A stretch of DNA of 59,019 nt from Halorubrum amylolyticum (GTDB lineage Archaea > Halobacteriota > Halobacteria > Halobacteriales > Haloferacaceae), in NCBI RefSeq assembly GCF_004114995.1, contig NZ_SDJP01000021.1, positions 1-59,019 of the forward strand, read 5' to 3'. The notes beneath the pieces were generated by a model that was not told the origin of the DNA, made no database searches, and worked only from the letters and a program-made list of their open reading frames with translations. This document shows, in pieces, positions 25,262 to 32,738 of the stretch (positions are counted from its first letter, which is position 1; every line of letters begins with the position of its first letter). The translations under genes were made by a program, and so were the position numbers.

Positions 25262-25719
25262 CCGTCGCCGTCGGCCGCGTCGGGACGGGTGTACCACCAC
25301 GCCCACAGCAGCAACGCGCCCTGCAACGGGAGCCGCGCCCACGCCGCCGCGCGGGCGACCCCCGAGAGGCGGTCGGGAGCGAGATCGGCCGCCACGCCGT
25401 CGGTCGCCATGTACACGTTCGCCGGGAAGACGGCGCCGAGCAGCGACATGATCCCCCACGCCGACCCGCGTCGCGTCCGGTCGAAGGCGACCCCCAGCCC
25501 GAGACCGATCTCCGCGATCCCCGAGAGGTACACGAGGGCGCGGGGCCGCGGGAGCCCGGGCGGGACGACCTGCGCGAATGCCTTCGGCGCGAGGAAGTGC
25601 GCGATCCCTGCGATCACGTACGCCGCGCTCATCGCGTAGCGAAGGGGGCGCTTCCGCCGGGCGAGCGGTCCGTCGTCGCGGGCGTCGGGGTCGTCGCGGT
25701 CGCGTTCGTCGTCGGTCAT
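25219..25719 (-). CDS. DoxX-like membrane protein
   Basis: The 166-residue protein has a polar N-terminus of about 25 residues and four predicted helices (about residues 28-45, 62-78, 88-105 and 125-142), with LRYAMSAAYVIAGIAHFLAP and LSGIAEIGLGLGVAF as in the DoxX/DoxD family. The function of these proteins is unclear, with proposals in thiosulfate or redox metabolism. The C-terminus overlaps the zinc-ribbon gene by 43 bases. The gene ends about 95 bp before the tRNA-Phe scar region on its upstream side. Confidence 0.75.
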   Translation of the reverse strand: MTDDERDRDDPDARDDGPLARRKRPLRYAMSAAYVIAGIAHFLAPKAFAQVVPPGLPRPRALVYLSGIAEIGLGLGVAFDRTRRGSAWGIMSLLGAVFPANVYMATDGVAADLAPDRLSGVARAAAWARLPLQGALLLWAWWYTRPDAADGDGHPPGRSGDAQRRQ

Positions 25720-25758
25720 CCGCGTGGGTAGCGACGGCGGCGTAAAGGGCGTTCCTCT

Positions 25759-25835
25759 AAATCGGCTCGGCGTCGTTTTCTCGACGGTTCGCTACGCTCA
25801 CCGTCTCGAAATATGCCGCCTCCCCGATTTGAACG
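25759..25835 (-). repeat. 77-bp direct repeat A (contains tRNA-Phe 3' end)
   Basis: This stretch is identical to 26023-26099. On the minus strand it comprises the last part of tRNA-Phe (T-arm and acceptor strand) and about 55 bp of its downstream flank, including a GACGGT/ACCGTC hairpin. A copy made of a tRNA 3' end plus flank is what an integrated-then-decayed element or a tandem duplication leaves behind. Confidence 0.9.
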
Positions 25836-25917
25836 CCGGAAGACTTCGCTCCGCTCGTCTTCCGAGCCCCCGCTCGCTGCGCTCGCGGGGACGGGAGACA
25901 GCCCGATCTTCAGTCGA
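25814..25917 (-). pseudogene. Interrupted tRNA-Phe fragment
   Basis: On the minus strand the fragment reads: anticodon arm remnant with CTGAAGA loop (25894-25917), an insert of 58 bp (25836-25893), then the T-arm and 3' acceptor strand identical to tRNA-Phe (25814-25835). The 5' half of the tRNA is missing. The insert is two perfect hairpins: CCCCGC/GCGGGG and CGGAAGAC/GTCTTCCG. The break lies at the variable-loop/T-stem junction. It is not a functional tRNA. Confidence 0.8.
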
Positions 25918-25947
25918 AACTCACGAATGTGGTTCGCGCGGAAAAGG

Positions 25948-25970
25948 TATGCCGCCTCCCCGATTTGAAC
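25948..25970 (-). repeat. Third copy of the tRNA-Phe 3' end (att-like scar)
   Basis: Twenty-one bases of tRNA-Phe 3' sequence (T-arm to discriminator) plus two flanking bases occur again here, after different upstream sequence and before unrelated sequence. With 25814-25835 and the true gene, it makes three tRNA-Phe 3' ends in 285 bp, all in one orientation. Confidence 0.85.
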
Positions 25971-26022
25971 AGATGAGAGACGGTCGCGCTCACTCCGTTC
26001 GCGCGCTGCGACTTCCGTGCCC

Positions 26023-26099
26023 AAATCGGCTCGGCGTCGTTTTCTCGACGGTTCGCTACGCTCACCGTCTCGAAATATGCCGCCTCCCCGATTTGAACG
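26023..26099 (-). repeat. 77-bp direct repeat B (tRNA-Phe 3' end and flank)
   Basis: Identical to 25759-25835, 264 bp away. It covers the 3' end of the intact tRNA-Phe and its downstream hairpin GACGGT/ACCGTC, which may terminate the tRNA transcript. Confidence 0.9.
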
Positions 26100-26151
26100 G
26101 GGGACAGCTCGATCTTCAGTCGAGTGCTCTCCCAGTCTGAGCTAAGGCGGC
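26078..26151 (-). tRNA. tRNA-Phe (anticodon GAA)
   Basis: On the minus strand the acceptor GCCGCCT pairs with AGGCGGC followed by A73. The anticodon stem CTCGA/TCGAG encloses loop CTGAAGA with anticodon GAA. The T-arm is CCCCGTTCAAATCGGGG. CCA is not encoded. The 3' end has been copied at least twice to the left (25814-25835, 25948-25970), so this gene is a likely integration target for mobile elements. Confidence 0.96.
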
Positions 26152-26457
26152 TCGCAATCGGACCAACGCCGATTCGAGACAAAAGGATTTCGAAAGGCGG
26201 CGGTCGGATCGTCGACCCGCGTCGCGATCGCCCCCCGCCCGCGCGCCGGCTCCGCCACCGGTACGCCTCGACCCCTATCCCGCCCGTTGACGCCGCCAGA
26301 TCACCTTCCCTACTTCAAAGCACCGTCCGTTTCGATCGCTTACTTGAAAGCAACGACCGTTGATCCGACCAACTCCGATCAAGTCGCCCGAACTCGGTTC
26401 AATTCACCGCCACGGTTTCCGGTTTTTACTACCCTCCCCGGCAAACGCCCAGACGCG
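26152..26457. other. Intergenic region between tRNA-Phe and the Tat protein gene
   Basis: No gene was recognised. It holds the tRNA-Phe promoter (CCTTTTGTC on the minus strand near 26180-26190), a 30-bp-spaced direct repeat (26311-26362), and a GGTTTTTACT TATA-like sequence (26421-26430) about 30 nt before the downstream ATG. Confidence 0.5.
26311..26362 (+). promoter_or_regulatory. Direct repeat with exact 30-bp spacing, possible operator
   Basis: TACTTCAAAGCACCGTCCG (26311) and TACTTGAAAGCAACGACCG (26341) agree at 16 of 19 positions and are 30 bp apart, about three helical turns. They lie 60-110 bp upstream of the TATA-like element of the Tat-exported protein gene. A dimeric or multimeric regulator could bind them; none can be named. 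Confidence 0.4.
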
Positions 26458-27417
26458 ATGACCCGACACACTCGACGTTCGGTCGTGAAGCTCGCAGGCG
26501 CATCGGTCGCGGCCGCCGCGGTCCCCGGCGTCGTGTCGGCGGACGCGGAGTCGGCCTCGGACTGGACCGCCGCGAAGACGCCGGTCGACGGGACCCTCCA
26601 CGACGTCCGGTACACCGCCACGAATCCGCACGCGGTCGGCGCGGGCGGCGTGCTGATCGAGCGGACGGCGGCCGGCTGGGAGATCGTGCTCCGCGGCGGC
26701 GTCTCCGGCAACGGCAACGGCCTCTACGGCGCCGCGGTGACTGACGACGGAAAGCGCCTCTGGATGGTCGGCAACAGCGGAGCAATCGGTGAGTACGACG
26801 TGACGACCGGCAACCTGGTCGACCGGTCGCAGCCGGATGACACCTCCAACCAGTTCAACTCCGTCGCCGTCACCGGCCCCGCGGGCGACGCCGACGTGTA
26901 CGTGGTCGACGACTCCGGGCTGGTGTACTACAGCTTCGCGAACGGCGAGGAGGGAACCTGGAACTACCTCACGCCCGGCTCCGGCGCCGGCATCCCCGCC
27001 GCCGAGTTCTACGACGCTCGCGCGGGGACCCTGATCGACACGAACGGGAAAGTGTTCGCCACCGACGACGGCACGACGTGGAACGCGTTCGGCATCGCGG
27101 ACGCGGACACCACCTTCGCCGGGCTCGACGCCGACGCCCCCGACGACGTGACCGTGGTCGGCGGTGGCGGCTCGCTGTACGTCTACGACGGCGTCGAGTG
27201 GCGGTCGGACCGGATCGCCGAGGCCGGCCTGAAAGACGTGATCACGGGCGACGCCGGCGGCGTCGCGGTCGGCGGGAGCGGCACCGTCGTCGAGCGCGAG
27301 GACGGCGTCTGGAGCGTCGCCGACACGCCCTCCGGCCAGAACCTCTGCGCCGTCGCGGCGTTCGACGGCGACCGCGACTACGTCGTCGGCGCCAGCGGGA
27401 CGGCGCTGGAGCGGTAA
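26458..27417 (+). CDS. Tat-exported beta-propeller-like protein
   Basis: The 319-residue protein begins MTRHTRRSVVKLAGASVAA, a twin-arginine signal (RRSVVKLAG) with a hydrophobic stretch and AxA-like cleavage around residue 27. The mature part repeats a 40-50 residue motif with G-x-x-G-x-x-x-E-R pattern (GAGGVLIERTAAGWE, GNSGAIGEYDVTTG, GGGGSLYVYDGVEW, GGSGTVVEREDGVW, GASGTALER), which resembles YCF48/WD40-like beta-propeller blades. It is likely folded in the cytoplasm and secreted. The substrate or partner is unknown. Confidence 0.75.
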   Translation: MTRHTRRSVVKLAGASVAAAAVPGVVSADAESASDWTAAKTPVDGTLHDVRYTATNPHAVGAGGVLIERTAAGWEIVLRGGVSGNGNGLYGAAVTDDGKRLWMVGNSGAIGEYDVTTGNLVDRSQPDDTSNQFNSVAVTGPAGDADVYVVDDSGLVYYSFANGEEGTWNYLTPGSGAGIPAAEFYDARAGTLIDTNGKVFATDDGTTWNAFGIADADTTFAGLDADAPDDVTVVGGGGSLYVYDGVEWRSDRIAEAGLKDVITGDAGGVAVGGSGTVVEREDGVWSVADTPSGQNLCAVAAFDGDRDYVVGASGTALER

Positions 27418-27434
27418 GGTCCCTTTTCGGTGCT

Positions 27435-27450
27435 GATTCTCTGGAGAATC
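27435..27450 (+). terminator. Hairpin after the beta-propeller gene
   Basis: GATTCTC and GAGAATC pair perfectly around a 2-nt loop 18 bp after the stop codon at 27417. It also marks the junction to the A+T-rich island. Confidence 0.45.
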
Positions 27451-27469
27451 GCCCAGACGGCAAGTCCGT

Positions 27470-28618
27470 TTATACTGGCCACGATTTTTCTAATAAGTAG
27501 TCCTCCGCAAAATTAATCCGGCTATCTTCTTTTTCGGGCGGCTCTATTCGAAGCGAGACGGAGTTCTCAAACGAATCATCTGACACGAGATTCCACTCCT
27601 CTTTTTCTGGATTCTTGAACGCATAGTACTCGGCATTGTTGCCGCTTGCATTGAACCGGAGTAGCCCCTCTTCTATCCATGCCGGCTCGACGCGGACTCG
27701 GAAACCCGACTCCTCACAATACACCTCCGCCGTCTTTTCCCCGTCGCATTCTACTCGGTCGTACGCCATCTGACCTTCTTCCAGTCTACTGATGAACTGG
27801 GTCAGTTCGGGCGTTGGATCTGTCGGTGAACTCCCGACAACTACTGGAGGCCAGTTGTTCTCGAACCTATACTCCTCGGCTGGATTCGATCTTATGTTTC
27901 GAGTATTCTTGGTGTCTACCCGGAAAGAGATCGACTCATCAAATTCATCCGAATGTACAGACAGTAGGTCATCTAAGTCATCACAATATATGAGATGGTA
28001 CTCCGCGGTTTCACTCGGCGTGAACCTGACTCGACCATCCACGATCCATCCGGTCTCGACTCTAATCTGATATGTTTCACCGTCTGTGTCCACAAACAAT
28101 AGGTTCCGGCTGTCCTCTCTGGTCGGATCAACGTATACGGAGCCCTCCACGCTCTCAAGCGTGTCGATAGCCGCGGAAACCGCTGGCGCATGTCTGTTGT
28201 GGTTACTTGGTGGCCACTGTTGATCGAGACGATAGTTCTCGGCCCAATTGATCTGATTAGTTTTCTGAGTGGGCGGATCGATCCGTAAATGCATCGAGGT
28301 GCCGACCTCCTCTGAATCGACAAGATAGGTCTCCTCTGTCTCGCCGCAGTGTACGAGGAAACAGTCGACACCGTCGCCGTACTGTTTGTAGACATGGCCA
28401 GACGAGTTCGTATGCTGACTTACTCCCTTGAACCGGACGACCCCGTCTTTCAATCGCCCCGTTTTGACTTGTGCACGCAACAGTTCGCCGTCCGGCTTTT
28501 CCAAGACGAGATCGTATCGCTCGTTGTTGCCTACCGGTGTTGATACGCTAATATCTCGTTTCTTCAACTCCGTGATGACAATTTGCTCGGTGAGATCGCC
28601 TCGCCTGTGTGGTTCCAT
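27470..28618 (-). CDS. Three-repeat PD-(D/E)XK nuclease-like protein
   Basis: The 382-residue protein begins MEPHRRGDLTEQIVITELKK. Residues 1-137 form a PD-(D/E)XK domain of the intron-endonuclease-like type: Glu11 in the first helix, Asp36 in RYDLVLE, and the Q-x-K motif RAQVKTG (Gln50, Lys52). Two more units of about 115 residues follow (about 155-257 and 285-382). Each has the same layout (YQIRVETGWIVDGRVRF; FRVRVEPAWIEEGLLRF) and ends with the same motif (AENYRLDQQWPP, AEEYRFENNWPP, AEDYLLEKSWPV), but Glu replaces the catalytic Lys. So one active-looking and two degenerate domains sit in one chain. Codon usage is much more A+T-rich than neighbours, which suggests transfer. Role unknown; DNA binding or cleavage is inferred. 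Confidence 0.8.
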   Translation of the reverse strand: MEPHRRGDLTEQIVITELKKRDISVSTPVGNNERYDLVLEKPDGELLRAQVKTGRLKDGVVRFKGVSQHTNSSGHVYKQYGDGVDCFLVHCGETEETYLVDSEEVGTSMHLRIDPPTQKTNQINWAENYRLDQQWPPSNHNRHAPAVSAAIDTLESVEGSVYVDPTREDSRNLLFVDTDGETYQIRVETGWIVDGRVRFTPSETAEYHLIYCDDLDDLLSVHSDEFDESISFRVDTKNTRNIRSNPAEEYRFENNWPPVVVGSSPTDPTPELTQFISRLEEGQMAYDRVECDGEKTAEVYCEESGFRVRVEPAWIEEGLLRFNASGNNAEYYAFKNPEKEEWNLVSDDSFENSVSLRIEPPEKEDSRINFAEDYLLEKSWPV

Positions 28619-28732
28619 ATCTGTCGTGATTCGGTATCCGGTTTGAGAGTCATGGCACTTATATTTGTATATTTGCAAACCTCTTCGATCGAACAGCGTC
28701 AAACAGTTACCAGACAGAAATGTACACGGACT
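28619..28732. promoter_or_regulatory. Shared A+T-rich divergent promoter region
   Basis: This 114-bp region separates the nuclease-like gene (minus) from the 67-codon gene (plus). It contains TTATATTTGTATATTTGC near 28656-28673, the most A+T-rich sequence of the area, with TATA-like elements for both directions. Confidence 0.5.
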
Positions 28733-28936
28733 ATGGCACGAACACGTGCTCTGCTTACCGAAACCGAGCGTGAACACCTCCGATCGGAAAACACTGGTTC
28801 GGACCAGTATCAGGCCGTGTCACGAATCCGAAACCGGATTCACGAAGAACTCCAGACTGACGTAGAGGTTCTCAGACAACACCATCCGGATCTTCATGCA
28901 GAACTTGAACAGATCGTCTGTACCGGACAAGAATAA
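28733..28936 (+). CDS. Small acidic/basic helical protein (67 residues)
   Basis: The product starts MARTRALLTETEREHLRSEN and continues with helices rich in Glu, Arg and His (VSRIRNRIHEELQTDVEVLR) and ends in CTGQE. I recall similar short proteins in many haloarchaeal genomes, but have no function for them. It is divergent from the nuclease-like gene and stops four bases before the 3' end of tRNA-Pro on the opposite strand. It shares the lower G+C content of the island. Confidence 0.75.
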   Translation: MARTRALLTETEREHLRSENTGSDQYQAVSRIRNRIHEELQTDVEVLRQHHPDLHAELEQIVCTGQE

Positions 28937-28940
28937 TGGA

Positions 28941-29011
28941 TGGGGCCGCTGAGAGTCGAACTCAGGTCCACTGCACCCAAGGCAGCGAGGATACCACTAC
29001 CCCACGGCCCC
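28941..29011 (-). tRNA. tRNA-Pro (anticodon TGG)
   Basis: On the minus strand GGGGCCG pairs with CGGCCCC, followed by A73. The anticodon stem GCTGC/GCAGT encloses CTTGGGT with anticodon TGG. The T-arm has GAGTTCGACTC. CCA is not encoded. A CGCTTTACCGG TATA-like box lies about 27 nt upstream. The low-G+C island begins right at its 3' end, so the tRNA may have been an integration site. Confidence 0.95.
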
Positions 29012-29066
29012 GCACCCATACCTACCCGCATCGACCGGTAAAGCGTTTCGTTGCGCGGGCGGATTC

Positions 29067-31121
29067 TCATTCCTCGTCGTCGCGCAGTTCGAGGTCCGCG
29101 ACGATCTGGTAGGGATCGGTCCCCTTCCGGATCGCGTCGAGCATGAAGAACGCCTCGTCGGGCGCGAGGAAGTGCCTCGTGATCCCGCGACCGAGCGGCG
29201 TCGGCTCGAAGCCGTCGATGAACTCCCACTCCAGCAGCTTGCCGATCGCGTGTTTTGTCGGCACCTCGCCGATCATGCGGTCGTTGAGGCGCTTGGCCTT
29301 CTTGCCCGCGACGACGACGTTCGCCAGCGTCTCCTCGACCGCGGCGGTCTCGTCGTAGTGGGTCGCCACGTCCTCCATCTCCCCCTTGAGGAGGGTGAAC
29401 GCGACCTCGTCCTCCGTGCGCTCCATGGAGTTGTGGTAGACGCCGTCGGGCTCGACGAGGAGGTAGACGCGGCCGCGGTCGTGGTAGTCCGGGCGCCCGG
29501 CGCGACCGAGCATTTGGGAGAACTCCTGGACCGAGAGCCACTCGATCCCCATCGCCAGCGAGTCGAAGATCACCTGCGAGGCGGGGAAGTCGACGCCGGC
29601 GGCCAGCGCCGCGGTGGTGACGACCGCCGAGAGGTCCTGGTTCCCGAACTGACGCTCGACCGTCTTCCGGCGCTTGTAGTCGAGTCCGGCGTGGTACGGC
29701 GCGGAGTCGTACCGGAGCTTCCGGCTGATCTCGTGACAGCGCCGCCGGGAGTTCGTGAAGATGATCGTCTGCCCGCGGTACCCCTTCGACGATTTCGTGT
29801 CGAACTCGCGTTTCACGAGCTTGTCGGCGATGTCGGCCTTCTCGCGGCTGTCCGCGAAGGTGACGTGGCGCTCGATGGGGACGGGTCGCTCCTCGTACTC
29901 GATCAGCGTCGCCCGGAGCTTCTCGGCGAGCCACTCGGGGTTTCCGACCGTCGCGGAGAGGTAGACGAACTGGGTGCCACCGTACCCCGAATGCGTCTCC
30001 ATCCGGTTCTCGCTGTAGTACTTCAGCCGGGAGATGAGCCCGTCGAGTCGGTGGCCGCGCTCGCCCTCCTTCAGGGTGTGTACCTCGTCGATGACGACGG
30101 TGCCGATGTCGCCGAGGTCCTTGCCGGTCCGGAGCGCGTGGTCGATCCCTTCGTAGGTGCCAACGATCACGTCCGCGTTCGGGTCGAAGCGGTTGCCGTC
30201 GTCGTTCACCCGCGAGGAGCCGACCCGGATCGAGACGTTCAACAGGTCGCCGTACCGGTCCTCGAAGTCCTCGTGTTTCTGGTTGGCGAGCGCGACGAGC
30301 GGGACCAAAAAGAGGAGCTTCCCGTCCCCTTTCAACGCCCGATCGATCCCGGTCAGCTCGCCGACGAGGGTCTTCCCCGTCGCGGTCGCGCTCACGACGA
30401 GCTGGTCGTCCCCGTCCAAGAGGCTGTTCCGTACGGAGAGGCTCTGGACCGGCAGCAGCTCCTCGAAGCGCCCCTGCAGGTGCGCGGAGAGATCCGGATG
30501 CAGGTCCAAGTCTTCGGTCCGGACCGGCGAGATGTCGTCGACGTTGGCGGAGACCTCGTCGTACTTCGTGAGGTCGGGGTCGAGCCCCCCCTGCAGGAGG
30601 TTGACGATCCGGTCTAAATCGCCGGACTCGTACAGCAGCTCTTCGAGGCGCTCTTCGGCGGCGCCCGTGAACTCGCCTTTGTACGACAGCTCGCGCTCCA
30701 GCTCCCGACGGGCGCAGTCCCGGCAGATCAGCTCGCCGTTGTGCTCGACCGCGCTCTCGCTCGTGATGGGGCCGTATCGACCGTCGCTCGCGCAGCGCCG
30801 GCAGGTCCGGACCGCCGTCGCCTCCAGCTGGTAGCCGTCGAGCATCTCCTGTAGCCGCTTTCGGTTCTCCGGTGAGGTCTGCTCGGAGATCCGGATCCGG
30901 CCGGCCGCGCGGGCGAGTTCGACGAACTCGTCGGGCTGGCGGGGATGGTCCTCTCCGTCGCGGATCACCCGGAACTTCCCCGGACGCGGGCCCGCGGAGG
31001 TCTCCTTGAGTTCGAGCCGTCCGCGGAGCACCCGGTTGCCGTCGCGGTTCGCGACGATGGTGTAATCGCTCCGCGCCTCGTGGAGGAACAGCGTCTCGAC
31101 CTCGGCCAACTGCTGTGACAC
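29067..31121 (-). CDS. Archaea-specific Ski2-like helicase (ASH-Ski2, COG1202)
   Basis: The 684-residue protein has an N-terminal region with a four-Cys zinc finger (Cys107, Cys110, Cys133, Cys136), then an SF2 helicase core: Q-motif-like LLPVQSLSV, Walker A ATATGKT (245-251), DEVH box (345-348), SAT (LSATVGN), and motif VI QMLGRAGRP, followed by a winged-helix and C-terminal region. ASH-Ski2 proteins associate with the archaeal 5'-3' exoribonuclease aRNase J and the ribosome, so an RNA-surveillance role is known for relatives. It follows tRNA-Pro and precedes the ribosomal protein L10e gene on the same strand. Confidence 0.88.
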   Translation of the reverse strand: MSQQLAEVETLFLHEARSDYTIVANRDGNRVLRGRLELKETSAGPRPGKFRVIRDGEDHPRQPDEFVELARAAGRIRISEQTSPENRKRLQEMLDGYQLEATAVRTCRRCASDGRYGPITSESAVEHNGELICRDCARRELERELSYKGEFTGAAEERLEELLYESGDLDRIVNLLQGGLDPDLTKYDEVSANVDDISPVRTEDLDLHPDLSAHLQGRFEELLPVQSLSVRNSLLDGDDQLVVSATATGKTLVGELTGIDRALKGDGKLLFLVPLVALANQKHEDFEDRYGDLLNVSIRVGSSRVNDDGNRFDPNADVIVGTYEGIDHALRTGKDLGDIGTVVIDEVHTLKEGERGHRLDGLISRLKYYSENRMETHSGYGGTQFVYLSATVGNPEWLAEKLRATLIEYEERPVPIERHVTFADSREKADIADKLVKREFDTKSSKGYRGQTIIFTNSRRRCHEISRKLRYDSAPYHAGLDYKRRKTVERQFGNQDLSAVVTTAALAAGVDFPASQVIFDSLAMGIEWLSVQEFSQMLGRAGRPDYHDRGRVYLLVEPDGVYHNSMERTEDEVAFTLLKGEMEDVATHYDETAAVEETLANVVVAGKKAKRLNDRMIGEVPTKHAIGKLLEWEFIDGFEPTPLGRGITRHFLAPDEAFFMLDAIRKGTDPYQIVADLELRDDEE

Positions 31122-31272
31122 TGCCGTTCGGTACGCGAGCGAGGTATTTCAGGTGTTCGGCTCGGCACGCGGCACGGGAGCTATGCCCGCGGTGTCGACG
31201 CTACGCGACGCTACGCGAAGCGAACGCACGGAAAAGGGCCCGCCTCGAACGGACGGGGAGCGCCGGCGGTCG

Positions 31273-31803
31273 TTACGAAACGAGGAGTTCTTCGCCGCTG
31301 TCGACCGTGATCCGGCACGGCGGCGAGAGCTTGTTGTACGCGCGGCGGAACGCCTCCTTCACGGTGGACGCCTGCTCGACGCCGCAGTACGCGGTGAAGA
31401 CGATGTCGCCCTTGTTGAGCCGTGCGGCGGTTCCGACCGGCTTGCCGAACGCCTGCCGCATCCCGTCGGAGACACGGTCCGCGCCGGCGCCGGTCGCCTG
31501 TTTGTTCTCCCGGATGACCTGGTGGGGGAACTTGCGGAGAGTCATCTTGTAGTTGCCCTCGCCGAGCTCCTTGATGAGGTGACGGTTCGCCGAGAGCCGG
31601 GAGCTCTCAAGCGAGCCGTGCCGGATCTGAAGCTCCTCCTCGACGCGGAGGCTGATCTGGACGGGGTAGTCGTCCGGCTCCGCGGAGAGATCGCCCATGT
31701 TGTGCTGGGCGATCTTCGAGCCGGGAATGCCCGTGATGTATTCGCGGCGGGTGTACGACGGCTTGTCGATCGTCCGATACATAGAGGCGGGTTTGTCAGA
31801 CAT
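31273..31803 (-). CDS. rpl10e: Ribosomal protein L10e (uL16 family)
   Basis: The 176-residue protein matches archaeal L10e: [68 protein letters not shown] and [18 protein letters not shown]10e is the uL16 homologue in the central protuberance of the large subunit. The start is ATG at 31803. Length is normal. Confidence 0.98.
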   Translation of the reverse strand: MSDKPASMYRTIDKPSYTRREYITGIPGSKIAQHNMGDLSAEPDDYPVQISLRVEEELQIRHGSLESSRLSANRHLIKELGEGNYKMTLRKFPHQVIRENKQATGAGADRVSDGMRQAFGKPVGTAARLNKGDIVFTAYCGVEQASTVKEAFRRAYNKLSPPCRITVDSGEELLVS

Positions 31804-31967
31804 GGCTACTTGCCCGATGTAGCCCGCGCTGCGGCGATAAAGCCTTCGATACCACGGCGTCATCGTCGGTTCGTCGGGGGGAAGCGCCGGCTCTCCGGCG
31901 GATCGCGTCGGGCGTTGACACGCCCATCGGACCGCTTCGTGTCGCCGGATCACTCCACGCCGCTCGA

Positions 31968-32738
31968 TCACTCCGCCGGCGTCGGGTCGAGCGCGACGTG
32001 GCCGAACCCGCGGTCCGCGAGCCGTTCCGCGGCCCGATCGGTGACCGAGGGCGCGACGAGGATGCCGCGAATGGCGGGTGCGGTCTCGTTGCGGTCGGCG
32101 CCGGAATCGTCGTCGCTTCCTTCCTCGATCCCCAGCTCCTCCCGAAGCGCCCGCACGTACCGGGCGAGCTGCCCGACCGCGTCCGGGCCGACCCGCCGGC
32201 GCTTCAGCTCGACGACGACCGGGGTCCCGTCGGCGTCCACGCCGAACACGTCCATCGGGCCGGCGCTGGAGGGGCGTTCGGTTTCCTTCGGCTCGAACCC
32301 CGGCTCGACGAGGTCGGGTCGGTCCAAGATCCGGGTTCGGAGGTCCTCCTCGCTCCCGTGGAGCGTGAGGTCGCGCCCGCCCGTGACGGCCATCGCCGAG
32401 AGCTGGTGCACGTCGGAAAACTGGACCGTCAGCGTCTCATCGGGGTTGCTTCGCGTGGAGCGCACGCGAAGCCGCCCCTCGCGGATCGCGGCGTGGTGCT
32501 CGGATCCCGGCGGCTGCCAGTTGACGGGCTGGCGCCCCTCGTCGGTGTGGACGAGGGCGGCGCCGTCGGGCTTCAACACGAGCAGCCGGTCGCCGGCGCC
32601 CAGATCGGAGGCGGCGCGGCCCTCGTAGCTGACGGTGCAGCGACCGAACACGCTGATCAGGTCGCCGCGCTCGAAGGCGTCTTCGAGTTCCCAGAGGGCC
32701 TCGCGGTGGCTCGGATCGTGGACGCTCGTGACTGTCAC
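31968..32738 (-). CDS. nucS: NucS/EndoMS-type endonuclease
   Basis: The 256-residue protein has a beta-barrel N-terminal domain ([20 protein letters not shown]) and a C-terminal RecB-like nuclease domain: [20 protein letters not shown] supplies the Asp and ExK residues, and [15 protein letters not shown] the QxxxY motif. NucS/EndoMS cleaves at mismatches or flaps and works with PCNA; archaeal proteins act in mismatch or replication repair. GTG at 32738 is used as start because it gives the normal length (about 250); the open frame continues upstream into repeat sequence and is rejected. A typical acidic insertion lies near residue 210. Confidence 0.92.
   Translation of the reverse strand: MTVTSVHDPSHREALWELEDAFERGDLISVFGRCTVSYEGRAASDLGAGDRLLVLKPDGAALVHTDEGRQPVNWQPPGSEHHAAIREGRLRVRSTRSNPDETLTVQFSDVHQLSAMAVTGGRDLTLHGSEEDLRTRILDRPDLVEPGFEPKETERPSSAGPMDVFGVDADGTPVVVELKRRRVGPDAVGQLARYVRALREELGIEEGSDDDSGADRNETAPAIRGILVAPSVTDRAAERLADRGFGHVALDPTPAE

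Noticed and set aside
27418..27480. A second att copy of tRNA-Pro at the left edge of the island
   Set aside because: No stretch resembling the tRNA-Pro 3' end was found there; only a GATTCTC/GAGAATC hairpin is present.
27470..28936. Toxin-antitoxin pair for the nuclease-like gene and the 67-codon gene
   Set aside because: The genes are divergent rather than co-directional, and the small protein has no recognised antitoxin fold. Kept only as a possible module.
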